In this document: positions 16,696-25,932 of the stretch, in pieces | Layout of the letters: every line of letters begins with the position of its first letter | Position numbering within the stretch: the stretch's first letter is position 1 | NCBI GenBank assembly: GCA_905236755.1 | Contig: CAJOCR010000008.1 | Location: forward strand, 180,769-244,768 | Source of the DNA: an uncultured Prevotella sp. | Lineage (GTDB): Bacteria; Bacteroidota; Bacteroidia; Bacteroidales; Bacteroidaceae | Direction of reading: 5' to 3' | Length of the DNA stretch: 64,000 bases | Notes under the pieces: model-generated | The model's input: only the letters and a program-made list of their open reading frames with translations | Database searches by the model: none | What the model was told of the DNA's origin: nothing | Translations under genes and position numbers: made by a program

Positions 16696-19551
16696 TTATT
16701 TTTTCAATACAATATTGACAATCTTTTTAGGTACGATAATAACTTTCAGAATCTGGAATCCTTCAAGATACTTCTGACTCTTCTCGTCTTTCAGTACTGA
16801 CTCCTGAATCTGATCGTTAGTAGCATCAGCGGGGAAGCTCATCTGGAAACGAGCCTTACCATTGAAGCTGATAGTAAGCTGCATCTCGCTCTCTACCAGG
16901 TATTTCTCGTCGTAAGATGGCCATTGAGCATCACATACAGTTCCCTCACCACCCATAAGGTGATAAAGTTCTTCTGCAATATGAGGTGCAAATGGAGCAA
17001 TAAGAATTGTCAGCAGCTTCAACAACTCGTGGTTGTGACACTTCTGCTGTCCCAGTTCATTAACAGCAATCATGAAGGCTGAGATAGATGTGTTGTATGA
17101 GAACTTCTCAATATCCTCGCTCACCTTCTTAATGAGTTTATGAACAGTCTTTATACTCTCAGGCTTTGCCTCTTCATCAGCAACAATATTGTCTGTTCCC
17201 TTCTCCCAATAGAGATTCCAGAACTTCTTCAAGAAACGGAAACAACCATCAATACCGTTTGTGTCCCAAGGCTTACTTGCTTCTACAGGACCAAGGAACA
17301 TTTCGTAAAGACGTAATGTGTCGGCACCATATTCAGCAATAATATCATCTGGGTTCACAACGTTGTACATTGACTTCGACATCTTTTCAATAGCCCAACC
17401 GCAGGTGTACTTACCATCTTCAAGGATGAACTCTGCGTTGTTGTATTCTGGACGCCAGTTCTTGAAAGCATCGATATCAAGAATATCGTTCTTTACGAGG
17501 TTCACCCATACATGGATAGGTGTTGTGTCGTATTGGTCTTTCAAGCCCTTAGAAACAAATACAGGTGCCTTGCTGTGGTCATCGCTGTTTACACGATAAA
17601 CAAAGTTTGAACGACCCTGAATCATTCCCTGGTTAACAAGCTTCTGGAATGGTTCTTCCTTGCAGCTTACACCCTGATCAAAGAGGAACTTGTTCCAGAA
17701 ACGGCTATAAATCAAGTGACCTGTAGCGTGTTCTGTACCACCTACATAAAGGTCAACATTCTGCCAATACTCATCAGCCTCCTTGCTTACAAGAGATTCA
17801 TCGTTTGATGGATCCATGTAGCGCAGGTAGTATGCACTTGAACCAGCGAAACCAGGCATTGTGTTAAGCTCGAGTGGGAAAACAGTCTTGTTGTCAACCA
17901 AACTCTTATCAACAACTTCCTTCTTCTCTACGTCGAAAGCCCATTTCTTAGCACGACCCAATGGTGGCTCACCTGTTTCTGTAGGTTCATATTTATCAAT
18001 CTCAGGCAACTCAAGTGGCAAGCACTCTTCAGGTACCATCTGTGGCATACCGTCCTTGTAATATACTGGGAAAGGCTCACCCCAATAACGCTGACGAGAG
18101 AAGATTGCATCACGCAAACGATAGTTCACCTTTACGCGACCAATACCCTTTTCTGTAACAAATTTCTTTGTTGCAGCAATGGCTTCCTTAACGGTAAGAC
18201 CGTTCAGTGAGAAACCATCAATACTCTCTTTGCCTGGAGCTGGAGAGTTGCTTACAATACCTTCCTTAGCGTCGAAACTCTCTTCGCTAACATCGGCACC
18301 CTCTATCAATGGAATGATAGGCAGATTAAAGTGCTTAGCAAAAGCATAGTCACGACTATCGTGAGCAGGTACAGCCATAATAGCACCTGTACCGTAACCA
18401 GCCAATACATATTCAGAAATCCAGATAGGAATAGCCTCGCCTGTGAATGGATTAACACCATAGCTACCAGAGAACACACCTGTTACCTTGCGGTCAGACA
18501 TACGCTCAAGTTCTGTACGTTTCTTAACGTAGTCAAGGTATTTCTCTACTTCTTCCTTCTGCTCGTCGGTAGTCAGTTCAGCAACAAGCTCACTCTCTGG
18601 GGCCAAAACCATGAAGGTAACACCAAACATAGTGTCGGCACGAGTCGTAAAGATAGTAAAGTGCTTATCTGAATCTTTTACTGTGAATTCAACTTCTGTA
18701 CCTTCTGAACGACCAATCCAGTTCTTCTGTGTTTCTGTGATAGAGTCGCTCCAGTCAACAGTATTAAGGCCATCGAGCAAACGCTGAGCATAAGCCGATA
18801 CACGAAGACACCATTGCTGCATCTTCTTCTGAACAACAGGATAACCACCACGTTCAGAAACACCATTTACAACCTCATCGTTGGCCAATACAGTACCCAA
18901 ACCAGGACACCAGTTAACAACAGTCTCGCCAAGATAAGCTATGCGGTAGTTCATCAAAGTTTTCTGCTTATCAACATCGCTCATAGCCTTCCATTCATCA
19001 GCTGTGAATGAAAGTTCCTCGCTCTGTGCAATATCCAAGCCCTCAGTACCCTTTTCTTCAAAACGCTTAACAAGCTTCTCTATAGGCTGAGCACTCTGGC
19101 ACTTGTTGCAATAAAACGAGTTAAACATCTTCTGGAAAGCCCACTGAGTCCAATGGTAGTATTTTGGGTCACAAGTACGTACCTCACGATCCCAATCAAA
19201 ACAGAAACCAATCTTGTCAAGCTGCTCACGATAGTGTGCAATATTAGCATCTGTTGTAATAGCTGGATGCTGACCAGTCTGAATAGCATACTGTTCTGCT
19301 GGCAAACCATAAGCGTCATATCCCATAGGGTTCAACACGTTGAAGCCCTGCTGACGCTTGTAGCGAGCATAAATATCTGATGCAATATATCCAAGAGGGT
19401 GACCCACATGAAGGCCCGCACCAGAAGGGTAGGGGAACATGTTGAGTACATAGAATTTCTTTTTGTTGTTGTCTTCGGTAACTTTATAGGTCTTGTTCTC
19501 AACCCAATTCTGTTGCCATTTCTTCTCAATGTCTCTGAAGTTGTAATCCAT
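16696..19551 (-). CDS. leuS: Leucyl-tRNA synthetase
   Basis: LeuS attaches leucine to its tRNA. The 951-residue class I synthetase has the HIGH-type motif in [16 protein letters not shown] (residues about 41-56) and the KMSKS loop in [20 protein letters not shown] near residue 722. Between them are a large editing domain ([15 protein letters not shown]) and an insertion that makes it longer than the 860-residue E. coli enzyme, as is usual in Bacteroidota. It is the first gene of a seven-gene operon with rdgB, porZ and glycosyltransferases, driven by a well-defined promoter. Confidence 0.98.
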   Translation of the reverse strand: MDYNFRDIEKKWQQNWVENKTYKVTEDNNKKKFYVLNMFPYPSGAGLHVGHPLGYIASDIYARYKRQQGFNVLNPMGYDAYGLPAEQYAIQTGQHPAITTDANIAHYREQLDKIGFCFDWDREVRTCDPKYYHWTQWAFQKMFNSFYCNKCQSAQPIEKLVKRFEEKGTEGLDIAQSEELSFTADEWKAMSDVDKQKTLMNYRIAYLGETVVNWCPGLGTVLANDEVVNGVSERGGYPVVQKKMQQWCLRVSAYAQRLLDGLNTVDWSDSITETQKNWIGRSEGTEVEFTVKDSDKHFTIFTTRADTMFGVTFMVLAPESELVAELTTDEQKEEVEKYLDYVKKRTELERMSDRKVTGVFSGSYGVNPFTGEAIPIWISEYVLAGYGTGAIMAVPAHDSRDYAFAKHFNLPIIPLIEGADVSEESFDAKEGIVSNSPAPGKESIDGFSLNGLTVKEAIAATKKFVTEKGIGRVKVNYRLRDAIFSRQRYWGEPFPVYYKDGMPQMVPEECLPLELPEIDKYEPTETGEPPLGRAKKWAFDVEKKEVVDKSLVDNKTVFPLELNTMPGFAGSSAYYLRYMDPSNDESLVSKEADEYWQNVDLYVGGTEHATGHLIYSRFWNKFLFDQGVSCKEEPFQKLVNQGMIQGRSNFVYRVNSDDHSKAPVFVSKGLKDQYDTTPIHVWVNLVKNDILDIDAFKNWRPEYNNAEFILEDGKYTCGWAIEKMSKSMYNVVNPDDIIAEYGADTLRLYEMFLGPVEASKPWDTNGIDGCFRFLKKFWNLYWEKGTDNIVADEEAKPESIKTVHKLIKKVSEDIEKFSYNTSISAFMIAVNELGQQKCHNHELLKLLTILIAPFAPHIAEELYHLMGGEGTVCDAQWPSYDEKYLVESEMQLTISFNGKARFQMSFPADATNDQIQESVLKDEKSQKYLEGFQILKVIIVPKKIVNIVLKK

Positions 19552-19615
19552 TTTATATAGCTATATTTAATTTTTCTCTTTTACTAATTTGTTCGCGTGC
19601 GCGTATAATCAGTTG

Positions 19616-19663
19616 CAAAGTTACTGAAAAACGAGAGCAGAACAAAATAAACTTGTTTATTTT
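19616..19663 (-). promoter_or_regulatory. leuS promoter with an adjoining 20-base palindrome
   Basis: On the minus strand TAACTTTG (19616-19623) and TTTTG (19643-19647) are 19 bases apart. The -33 box abuts the palindrome AAAATAAACTTGTTTATTTT at 19644-19663. The same palindrome-promoter unit occurs in front of the GH3 gene and the rpoN operon, which suggests a shared regulator or a dispersed promoter-bearing repeat. Confidence 0.7.
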
Positions 19664-19744
19664 TTATGTTGAGCGATAGTAACTTCTTGACTTTATACAA
19701 AAAAATTACGTAAAAACGAGAGTAATACAAAAGGAAAGTACAAA

Positions 19745-19842
19745 AAAATAAGCTACTCTGTCACAGGGTAGCCTATTTTATTGAATAAAATCTATCATAA
19801 AAAAACTTGTGTGTATCATTAATCCATAATTATCATTTTCCT
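19745..19842 (-). ncRNA. Candidate small RNA, minus strand
   Basis: A -7 box TAATTTTG lies at 19848-19855 on the minus strand. About 70 bases downstream is a hairpin (arms 19752-19760 and 19764-19772, one G-T pair) followed on the minus strand by a U-tract. No reading frame of useful length fits between, so a transcript of about 95 bases with its own promoter and terminator is possible. No family was recognised. Confidence 0.35.
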
Positions 19843-19989
19843 GCATGCAAAATTATAAAAAATATGATGCACATTATGATACTATTTTGACCAATATTTG
19901 ATGTTTTTTTGCAGAAAAGGAAAAAATGGTAATTTTATGGGCAGAATATGTAACAATTAGAAATTCGTTTTTCTATATCTTTGCAACCA

Positions 19990-20100
19990 GATATGTGGTT
20001 AAAATGCAATTATTTGTATTAATTAGTCGATTTTAGTAAGGTATTAGAAGGTAAAAAGAATTCAGTGAAAAGGGCTTCCATGTGAATGGAGGCCCTTTTT
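19990..20100 (+). ncRNA. Candidate small RNA, plus strand
   Basis: A perfect -7 box TATCTTTG at 19976-19983 is followed by about 85 bases without a gene and then by a strong terminator at 20068-20099. The transcript would be about 110 bases. A ten-codon frame (ATG at 20003) lies inside and could be a leader peptide. The structure resembles known Bacteroidales small RNAs in layout only. Confidence 0.4.
20068..20099. terminator. Bidirectional intrinsic terminator
   Basis: AAAAGGGCTTCCAT (20068-20081) pairs with ATGGAGGCCCTTTT (20086-20099) around a GTGA loop, with T-runs on both strands. It serves trmH on the minus strand and the candidate small RNA on the plus strand. Confidence 0.85.
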
Positions 20101-20112
20101 AACGTTGGACGT

Positions 20113-20658
20113 TTAACGTCCTAAGATAAGCGTTTTCGCAAATTCCCAGATAACGATGCCGGCTGTGGTGCTGACATTAAGAGAATGTTTTGTACCAAAC
20201 TGTGGAATTTCAAGGCAGCCATCGCTCATGTCAATAACGCTTTGTTTAACGCCTTTAACCTCGTTACCCATTACTATTGCGTAAGTCTTGTCTTTCTGAA
20301 GCGAAGAGTTTGAGAGGTTCTGTAACTTTGTAGAGCCTTCCACTTGCTCTATGCTATATACGAATACGCCATTTTTGTGTAATTCGTCAATAGCGTCTTC
20401 TGTCTTTTCAAAGTATTTCCAGTCAACACTATCCTCGCCGCCAAGTGCTGTTTTATGTATTTCAGCATTTGGAGGACAGGCGGTAATGCCGCAAAGATAT
20501 ACGGCTTGAATGCGGAAAGCGTCTCCGCAACGGAAAACGCTTCCTACATTGTATAGTGATCGTATGTCGTCGAGAACAACTATCAAAGGCAGCTTCTTTG
20601 CTTCTTTGAATTCCTCAACCGACAGACGGTTCATTTCTATTGTTTTAAGCTTTCGCAT
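20113..20658 (-). CDS. SpoU/TrmH family RNA 2'-O-methyltransferase
   Basis: This 181-residue knotted (SPOUT-fold) methyltransferase probably modifies a ribose in tRNA or rRNA with S-adenosylmethionine. The three family motifs are visible: VVLDDIRSLYNVGSVFRCGDAF, AIVMGNEVKGVKQSVIDMSD, and LEIPQFGTKHSLNVSTTAGIV. The frame stays open for another 36 codons upstream to 20766, but that part is encoded by a C-rich/G-rich repeat (SVPGNGGSEGGCKT) that does not look like protein, so I use the ATG at 20658. The exact target nucleotide is unknown. Confidence 0.87.
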   Translation of the reverse strand: MRKLKTIEMNRLSVEEFKEAKKLPLIVVLDDIRSLYNVGSVFRCGDAFRIQAVYLCGITACPPNAEIHKTALGGEDSVDWKYFEKTEDAIDELHKNGVFVYSIEQVEGSTKLQNLSNSSLQKDKTYAIVMGNEVKGVKQSVIDMSDGCLEIPQFGTKHSLNVSTTAGIVIWEFAKTLILGR

Positions 20659-20779
20659 TTTTACTATTGTGTCTTTAATGAAGGAATTTTTTTCCAACTC
20701 CACCCGGCCTTCAATGGTCTTACACCCCCCTTCGCTTCCCCCGTTCCCGGGGACAGAAACCTTCATGAGGGGGGGAAAT

Positions 20780-21199
20780 TTATTTCAAATTATATGCTAA
20801 TGCGTAGGCTTTTATCTGCTTAACCATAGCCAAGAGACCGTTTGAACGGGTAGGAGAGAGGTGCTCGCGAAGTCCTATCTTTTCGATGAAATAGAGGTCG
20901 GCATCAAGAATTTCCTGTGGCGTGTGGTTGCTTACAACACGAATGAGCAGAGCTATGATTCCTTTTACGATAAGTGCATCGCTATCGGCTGTGAAAACGA
21001 GTTTATCGTCTGCCTTGTCGCATTGTAGCCATACGCGACTCTGACAGCCGTCAATAAGATTTTGCTCGTTTTTATATTTCTCGTCCAGAGCATCGAGGTC
21101 GTTACCTAAGTCGATGAGCATCTGGTATTTATCCATCCAGTCTTCAAAGTCGCTGAATTCCTCAATTACTTCGTCTTGTATTTCGTTAATTGAATTCAT
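20780..21199 (-). CDS. sufE: SufE family sulfur acceptor protein
   Basis: SufE takes sulfur from the cysteine desulfurase SufS and passes it to the SufBC2D scaffold in iron-sulfur cluster assembly. The 139-residue protein is of normal length. The active Cys is in NLIDGCQSRVWLQC near residue 50, and the C-terminal half has the family's GIIALLIRVVSNHTPQEIL and GLREHLSPTRSNGL stretches. It starts one base after the U32 gene ends, so they probably share a transcript; sufS and sufBCD are elsewhere. Confidence 0.93.
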   Translation of the reverse strand: MNSINEIQDEVIEEFSDFEDWMDKYQMLIDLGNDLDALDEKYKNEQNLIDGCQSRVWLQCDKADDKLVFTADSDALIVKGIIALLIRVVSNHTPQEILDADLYFIEKIGLREHLSPTRSNGLLAMVKQIKAYALAYNLK

Positions 21200-21200
21200 A

Positions 21201-22451
21201 TTATTTTTTTACAATTTCAAGTTTAAAGAATTTGTCATTAGGGCGTACTTTATCAGGTACAGGAATGCTTACTCGCCAGCCTTGCTGTGCTTCCTCAACA
21301 GGTTTGAGGTCGTAGCGTATTTCTTCTGCATTCAGGTACATAGCTCCTGTGGTATTACCTGTAATAAGCAGTTTATCGCCCTTCTTGAATGGTGCTGCTT
21401 CAACGGCAATTTCGGCAACGCCAAGTTTTGAGAAATATTTCTTTACCTTACCCACGAGAACTTTCTTCTCAGTAGCTAATGAACCATAGTGGTTGTTCCA
21501 TTCGCCGAGTGTTTGTCCCTGATAGTATCCGTCCCAGAAACCGCGGTTGAATACTGTTGCAAGACGCTCGTCCCATTCGTCTTTCTTTTCTTCTGTGAAT
21601 GTGCCATCAAGAACACTTTGAATAGCTTCTTTGTAGCATTTCACAACTGTATATACATATTCTGCGCCACGAGCACGTCCTTCAATCTTGAATACTCTCA
21701 CACCAGCATCCATCATTCTGTCGATGAATCTAATGGTCTTGAGGTCTTTAGGGCTCATAACGTATTTATTGTCTATTTCAAGCTGGTTACCTGTTTCGTT
21801 GTCGGTAACTGTGTAGCTTCTGCGACAAATCTGCACACATTCACCACGGTTAGCTGAGCGATTAGCGTTAGCCAAACTCAGATAACATTTGCCTGAAACA
21901 GCCATACAAAGTGCTCCGTGACAGAACATCTCTATACGAATCTGCTTACCCATTGGTCCACAGATATTTTGTTTCTCAATTTCTTCGTGAATATGCTTTA
22001 CCTGATCCATGTTTAGCTCGCGAGCCAACACAGAAACATCGGCAAAACGACTATAGAATTTCAGAGCTTCAACGTTTGATATATTAAGCTGAGTAGAGAG
22101 GTGCACCTCTTCGCCCACCTCATTACAGTATGCCATTACTGCCACATCGCTGGCAATAACAGCCGAGATACCTGCTTCTTTAGCTGCATCAATAATCTCT
22201 TTCATCGTTTCAATATCATCGTCATAGATGATAGTGTTTACGGTGAGATATGTCTTGATGCCGTGCTCATTACAGGTAGCTGCAATCTCGCGCAGGTCGG
22301 TAATATCAAAGTGATTAGCCGAGTGAGATCGCATGTTTAATTTGCCAATACCGAAGTAAACTGAATTTGCTCCAGCCTGAATGGCTGCTGCCAGAGATTC
22401 GCGCGAACCTACAGGCGCCATAATCTCAAAATCTTCTATTCTTGCGTTCAT
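21201..22451 (-). CDS. Peptidase U32 family protein (tRNA hydroxylation TrhP-type)
   Basis: The 416-residue protein shows the U32 pattern: FEIMAPVGSRESLAAAIQAG at the start, EVHLSTQLNISNVEAL near 115, and the Cys-rich signature EMFCHGALCMAVSGKCYLS then RGECVQICRR near 175-210. Relatives (YegQ/TrhP, RlhA) act in RNA hydroxylation, so a tRNA or rRNA modification role is more likely than proteolysis. The -7 box on the minus strand lies only five bases before the ATG at 22451, so the mRNA may be leaderless. sufE follows by one base, in keeping with an Fe-S-dependent function. Confidence 0.88.
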   Translation of the reverse strand: MNARIEDFEIMAPVGSRESLAAAIQAGANSVYFGIGKLNMRSHSANHFDITDLREIAATCNEHGIKTYLTVNTIIYDDDIETMKEIIDAAKEAGISAVIASDVAVMAYCNEVGEEVHLSTQLNISNVEALKFYSRFADVSVLARELNMDQVKHIHEEIEKQNICGPMGKQIRIEMFCHGALCMAVSGKCYLSLANANRSANRGECVQICRRSYTVTDNETGNQLEIDNKYVMSPKDLKTIRFIDRMMDAGVRVFKIEGRARGAEYVYTVVKCYKEAIQSVLDGTFTEEKKDEWDERLATVFNRGFWDGYYQGQTLGEWNNHYGSLATEKKVLVGKVKKYFSKLGVAEIAVEAAPFKKGDKLLITGNTTGAMYLNAEEIRYDLKPVEEAQQGWRVSIPVPDKVRPNDKFFKLEIVKK

Positions 22452-22456
22452 GGGTG

Positions 22457-22464
22457 CAAAGATA
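22457..22464 (-). promoter_or_regulatory. -7 box for the U32-sufE genes
   Basis: TATCTTTG on the minus strand is a perfect match. Its G is six bases from the start codon, which predicts a leaderless or nearly leaderless transcript. Confidence 0.6.
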
Positions 22465-22528
22465 ATAAAAAAGTAAAAGAGTAAGAAGGTAAAATGCTAA
22501 AAAGCAATGATTATTAAGAATTTATGGC

Positions 22529-22536
22529 TATCTTTG
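22529..22536 (+). promoter_or_regulatory. -7 box for the C1-peptidase lipoprotein gene
   Basis: TATCTTTG on the plus strand is 23 bases before the ATG at 22559. It is divergent from the U32 promoter 65 bases away. Confidence 0.6.
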
Positions 22537-22558
22537 CATTTGTCTTAATATATTGATT

Positions 22559-23566
22559 ATGAAGAAATTTTCGCTCATCATACTATGTTCTTTATTGCTT
22601 TTCTCATGTGAAAAACCACAAAAGCACGCCTCTAAAGAAGAGAATCCCTTTGTAGTTGATGTTCTTTTAAAGACCACACCTGTAAAAGATCAAGGGCACA
22701 GCAACCTTTGCTGGATTTATGCTATGCTCTCAACAATAGAAACCAATCATCTCATGCAAGGCGATTCGGTTAATCTCTCTACCGATTATGTGGCTCGCAA
22801 ACTCTTTACCCAGCAGGCAATAGAAAACTATCTGTCGCGGGGCAAAAAACGATTCAATCAACGAGGAATGGCAAGTATGCTCATTCATATCATACAGCAA
22901 GACGGAGCAATACCCTTTGACTCTTATTACAGCAAAGACGGAGTAAACTACAATAATCTTTGTCGAAAACTGGCTATGGCGGTAAAAACAGCACATAGCT
23001 TTGCCGATGTGCAATCAAAGGCCGACGCTATCATGGACGAAGAAATAGGCTATATGCCAGCACCATCTGTTCACATGCTTGGAGCAACCTACACACCCTT
23101 GGAATTTGCCCATAGTGTGTGCCGTGAAAACGAATACGACTCTTACACCAGTTTCACCCATCACCCATTTGGCTCACGAGTGGTTCTCGAAACACCCGAC
23201 AATCTAATGAACGACTCATTTCTCAATCTTCCTATCGACTCGCTCATGAATCTAATTGTTTCTCGACTGCAGAGTGGACGAGCAGTTTGTTGGGAAGGCG
23301 ACGTAAGCGAACCGGGATTCGACGCAGTAAATGGGGTAGGGGAAGTACCCGAGAAGAACGTCACACAGGAAATGCGCCAGCGCCAGTTTGAAAGTCTTAA
23401 AACCACCGACGACCATTGTATGTCAATAGTGGGTATTGCTCACGATAAAAAAGGCAATCGCTATTTTATTATGAAGAATAGCTGGGGTACCAGCAACCGC
23501 TTTCATGGGTTTATTTATTTGAGCTACAACTATGTAAAGTTAAAAACCATAGCTATATTTGCATAA
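22559..23566 (+). CDS. C1 (papain/bleomycin-hydrolase-like) cysteine peptidase lipoprotein
   Basis: This 335-residue protein has a lipoprotein signal (MKKFSLIILCSLLLFSC, lipobox LFSC), so it is anchored in the envelope. The papain-like catalytic residues are present in order: Gln and Cys in TPVKDQGHSNLCWIYAM (residues about 41-57), His in DDHCMSIVG near 285, and Asn in MKNSWGTSNRFHGFIYLSYN near 310. The pattern is closer to bleomycin hydrolase (aminopeptidase C) than to cathepsins. It stands alone with its own promoter. An ATG two codons upstream is also possible. A role in peptide breakdown is likely. Confidence 0.85.
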   Translation: MKKFSLIILCSLLLFSCEKPQKHASKEENPFVVDVLLKTTPVKDQGHSNLCWIYAMLSTIETNHLMQGDSVNLSTDYVARKLFTQQAIENYLSRGKKRFNQRGMASMLIHIIQQDGAIPFDSYYSKDGVNYNNLCRKLAMAVKTAHSFADVQSKADAIMDEEIGYMPAPSVHMLGATYTPLEFAHSVCRENEYDSYTSFTHHPFGSRVVLETPDNLMNDSFLNLPIDSLMNLIVSRLQSGRAVCWEGDVSEPGFDAVNGVGEVPEKNVTQEMRQRQFESLKTTDDHCMSIVGIAHDKKGNRYFIMKNSWGTSNRFHGFIYLSYNYVKLKTIAIFA

Positions 23567-23615
23567 TCTCAAAAAATAATGTATTTTAGCGGCATAAACC
23601 AAACGTATTTGCGTT

Positions 23616-23864
23616 ATGACATCAATAAATATAAATACTGAATTATTTCGTGCTTTGAGTGAAATAGCTGAGGATGAAACTTTGATGACTAAAGTTGTTA
23701 ATTATGTTAAGAAGTTGACAGCTCAGAAAAAAGCCGATTCAACATTGATGACGAAGGAGGAATTCTATGCTAAGATAGAGCGTGCAGAGGAACACCTTGA
23801 TAAAGGCGAAGGGATAACCTTTACCAACCGTGAAGACATGAATTCTTGGTTAAACTCTCTTTAG
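23616..23864 (+). CDS. Antitoxin of a YoeB-type toxin-antitoxin pair
   Basis: This 82-residue protein begins MTSININTELFRALSEIAED. The N-terminal half is helical and could bind DNA or dimerise. The acidic C-terminal part (EEFYAKIERAEEHLDKGEG) would wrap the toxin. It does not clearly match YefM/PhD, so it is called an antitoxin by position: its stop is two bases before the YoeB-like start. Such antitoxins usually repress their own operon. A weak promoter-like TATTTTAG lies about 30 bases upstream. Confidence 0.7.
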   Translation: MTSININTELFRALSEIAEDETLMTKVVNYVKKLTAQKKADSTLMTKEEFYAKIERAEEHLDKGEGITFTNREDMNSWLNSL

Positions 23865-23866
23865 TT

Positions 23867-24142
23867 ATGACTTATAGTATTACCTATTCTCCTGAGGCGA
23901 AAGAAGATATAGCCAAACTGAAAAGAAGCGAGCCTGCATCTTTTAAGAAAGTTGTGAAGTTACTTAATGAACTGATTGACCATCCTAAGACAGGAACTGG
24001 GCATCCTGAGCCATTAAAAGGAATGCCTTTTAACAGATGGTCGCGTACTATTACTAAGAAACATCGTCTTGTTTATCGTATTTTTGAGACCGAAGTACAT
24101 GTAGATGTTATATCTGCCTATGGTCATTACGATGATAAATAG
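23867..24142 (+). CDS. Txe/YoeB family toxin (mRNA endonuclease)
   Basis: This 91-residue basic protein has the RelE/YoeB fold pattern: TYSPEAKEDIAKLKRSEPAS at the start, then GHPEPLKGMPFNRWSRTITK and KHRLVYRIFETEVHVDVISAYGHYDD at the end. The Glu-Arg-His catalytic trio of YoeB has plausible counterparts in the EPLKG Glu, the HRLVYRI Arg and the terminal YGHY His. YoeB cuts mRNA in the ribosomal A site. The ATG at 23867 is preferred over an ATG seven codons upstream within the antitoxin gene because it gives the standard YoeB N-terminus. Confidence 0.9.
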   Translation: MTYSITYSPEAKEDIAKLKRSEPASFKKVVKLLNELIDHPKTGTGHPEPLKGMPFNRWSRTITKKHRLVYRIFETEVHVDVISAYGHYDDK

Positions 24143-24165
24143 TTGTATATTAATTAAAACGTTTT

Positions 24166-24205
24166 ACGGGTACGTGTAGTATTCATTATTTCTACACGTA
24201 CCCGT
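24166..24205 (+). terminator. Strong hairpin after the toxin-antitoxin operon
   Basis: ACGGGTACGTGTAG (24166-24179) pairs perfectly with CTACACGTACCCGT (24192-24205). It lies between the toxin gene and the convergent cysS gene and probably ends transcription in both directions, although the T-runs are short. Confidence 0.7.
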
Positions 24206-24228
24206 AATTATTAGTTGTAAATCACTCT

Positions 24229-25719
24229 TTATTTATTCAACTTCCAAGCGAAACCGTCTTTAGTGTCTTTAACCTCAAAGCCTGCTTCAGCAAGAGCATC
24301 ACGAATCTGGTCGCTTGTTGCCCAGTCTTTTTCTGCCTTAGCTTTAGCGCGAAGGTTAAGAACCATGTCAACAACCTTACCATAAGCCTCCTCGCGTGCA
24401 TCGTTATTTGCACCCTTCTCGTTCTTCAAGCCAAGAAGGTCGAAAGCAAAGAGATTGATAACCTCGCTGAGTTCCTTAAGGTCGGCTTCTGAAATCTGTG
24501 CCTTATGATCAATAAGTAGATTTATCTGGTGGCAAGCCTCGAAGAGATAGCTTATCACGAGTGGAGTCATAAGGTCGTCGTTCATTGCGTCGTAGCAACG
24601 CTGGCGCAGTTCACCAACAAACTTAGCTGTAGCCTCGTCGCTTGCTGCTGATGCTTGAATACGTGCCAAATCATCAATAGCATTCATCAAGCGCTCATAG
24701 CCCTTCTGGGCAGCCTGTAAGGCTTCATTAGAGAAGTCAACTGTACCACGATAGTGAGCAGAGAGAATAAAGAAACGTATAGTCATAGGACTATAAGCCT
24801 GCTCAAGACTGTCGTGATTACCTGTAAAGAACTGCTCAAGAGTGATGAAATTACCAAGACTCTTACCCATCTTCTGTCCGTTGATGGTAATCATGTTGTT
24901 GTGCATCCAGTAGTGAACCATTTGATCACCCTGACTTGCTACAGCCTGTGCAATCTCACATTCGTGGTGTGGGAAGATAAGATCCATTCCTCCTCCGTGA
25001 ATATCGAAATGGTTGCCTAAGTATTTTCTACCCATAGCGGTACATTCACAATGCCATCCTGGGAAACCATCGCTCCAAGGACTTGGCCAGCGCATAATGT
25101 GCTCTGGAGTAGCTTTCTTCCAAAGTGCAAAGTCGGCTTGATTTTTCTTCTCTCCAACACCAGCAAGTTCACGGCTGTTGTTGATGATATCCTTTAGGTT
25201 GCGACCAGAGAGTATGCCATACTTGTGGTCTTTGTCGTATTTCTCAACATCGAAATACACAGAGCCGTTGCTTTCGTAGGCATAACCGTTGGCAAGAATC
25301 TCTTCAACAAGTTTTTCTTGCTCCATGATATGACCAGTGGCATGAGGCTCTATAGATGGTGGAAGCACATTAAGCATTTCCATAGCCTTGTGATAGCGAT
25401 TAGTGTAATATTGAGCTATCTCCATAGGCTCCAGTTCCTCAAGACGTGCCTTCTTCTCGATTTTGTCATCACCCTCATCGGCATCGTGCTCCAAGTGACC
25501 TACATCGGTGATGTTGCGCACATAGCGCACCTTGTAGCCAAGGTGCTTCAGATAGCGGAACACCAAGTCGAAGGTGATAGCAGGGCGTGCGTGTCCCAGA
25601 TGTGGGTCACCATATACAGTAGGTCCACAAACATACATACCCACGTGATTGGGATGTAGAGGTTTGAACAACTCTTTTGTGCGGGTTAGAGTATTGTAAA
25701 TCAAAAAGTTCTGTGTCAT
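24229..25719 (-). CDS. cysS: Cysteinyl-tRNA synthetase
   Basis: CysS charges tRNA with cysteine. The 496-residue class I synthetase has the zinc-site and HIGH-type region [20 protein letters not shown] near residue 28, the second zinc region [15 protein letters not shown] near 222 with HHECEIAQ near 250, and the KMSKS loop as [15 protein letters not shown] near 284. The second S of KMSKS is shifted to G, a variant seen in other Bacteroidota. The gene stands alone; a -7 box (TAACTTTG) lies at 25754-25761 on the minus strand. Confidence 0.97.
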   Translation of the reverse strand: MTQNFLIYNTLTRTKELFKPLHPNHVGMYVCGPTVYGDPHLGHARPAITFDLVFRYLKHLGYKVRYVRNITDVGHLEHDADEGDDKIEKKARLEELEPMEIAQYYTNRYHKAMEMLNVLPPSIEPHATGHIMEQEKLVEEILANGYAYESNGSVYFDVEKYDKDHKYGILSGRNLKDIINNSRELAGVGEKKNQADFALWKKATPEHIMRWPSPWSDGFPGWHCECTAMGRKYLGNHFDIHGGGMDLIFPHHECEIAQAVASQGDQMVHYWMHNNMITINGQKMGKSLGNFITLEQFFTGNHDSLEQAYSPMTIRFFILSAHYRGTVDFSNEALQAAQKGYERLMNAIDDLARIQASAASDEATAKFVGELRQRCYDAMNDDLMTPLVISYLFEACHQINLLIDHKAQISEADLKELSEVINLFAFDLLGLKNEKGANNDAREEAYGKVVDMVLNLRAKAKAEKDWATSDQIRDALAEAGFEVKDTKDGFAWKLNK

Positions 25720-25774
25720 ATCTAATTTTCTTTTTTACCTCTTTAATGGGCACAAAGTTACGAAAATAATTTGG

Positions 25775-25931
25775 AATTTGGAATTACGAATTACAAATTA
25801 GTTGCGCCAAGCGCAATTATGAATGATTTAATTATCAATTACTAATTCATAATTAAATAACTCAACATCGCACGGAGTGCGACCAATTACTTCCCTTCGG
25901 TCAGTGACCGTTGGTTCGTGATTCCAAATTC
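25775..25931. repeat. REP-like hairpin block
   Basis: Modules here are TTGCGC-caa-GCGCAA (25801-25815), TCGCAC-gga-GTGCGA near 25870 and CGGTCA-g-TGACCG near 25900, joined by A+T-rich stretches of gaattac/aattacaaatt words. The same module types occur at 46862, 48027 and 58066. Confidence 0.65.
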
Positions 25932-25932
25932 A

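Noticed and set aside
19552..20112. tRNA or other known structural RNA in the gap
   Set aside because: No cloverleaf, GTTCGA-type T loop or CCA end was found; only the two promoter-terminator candidates remain.
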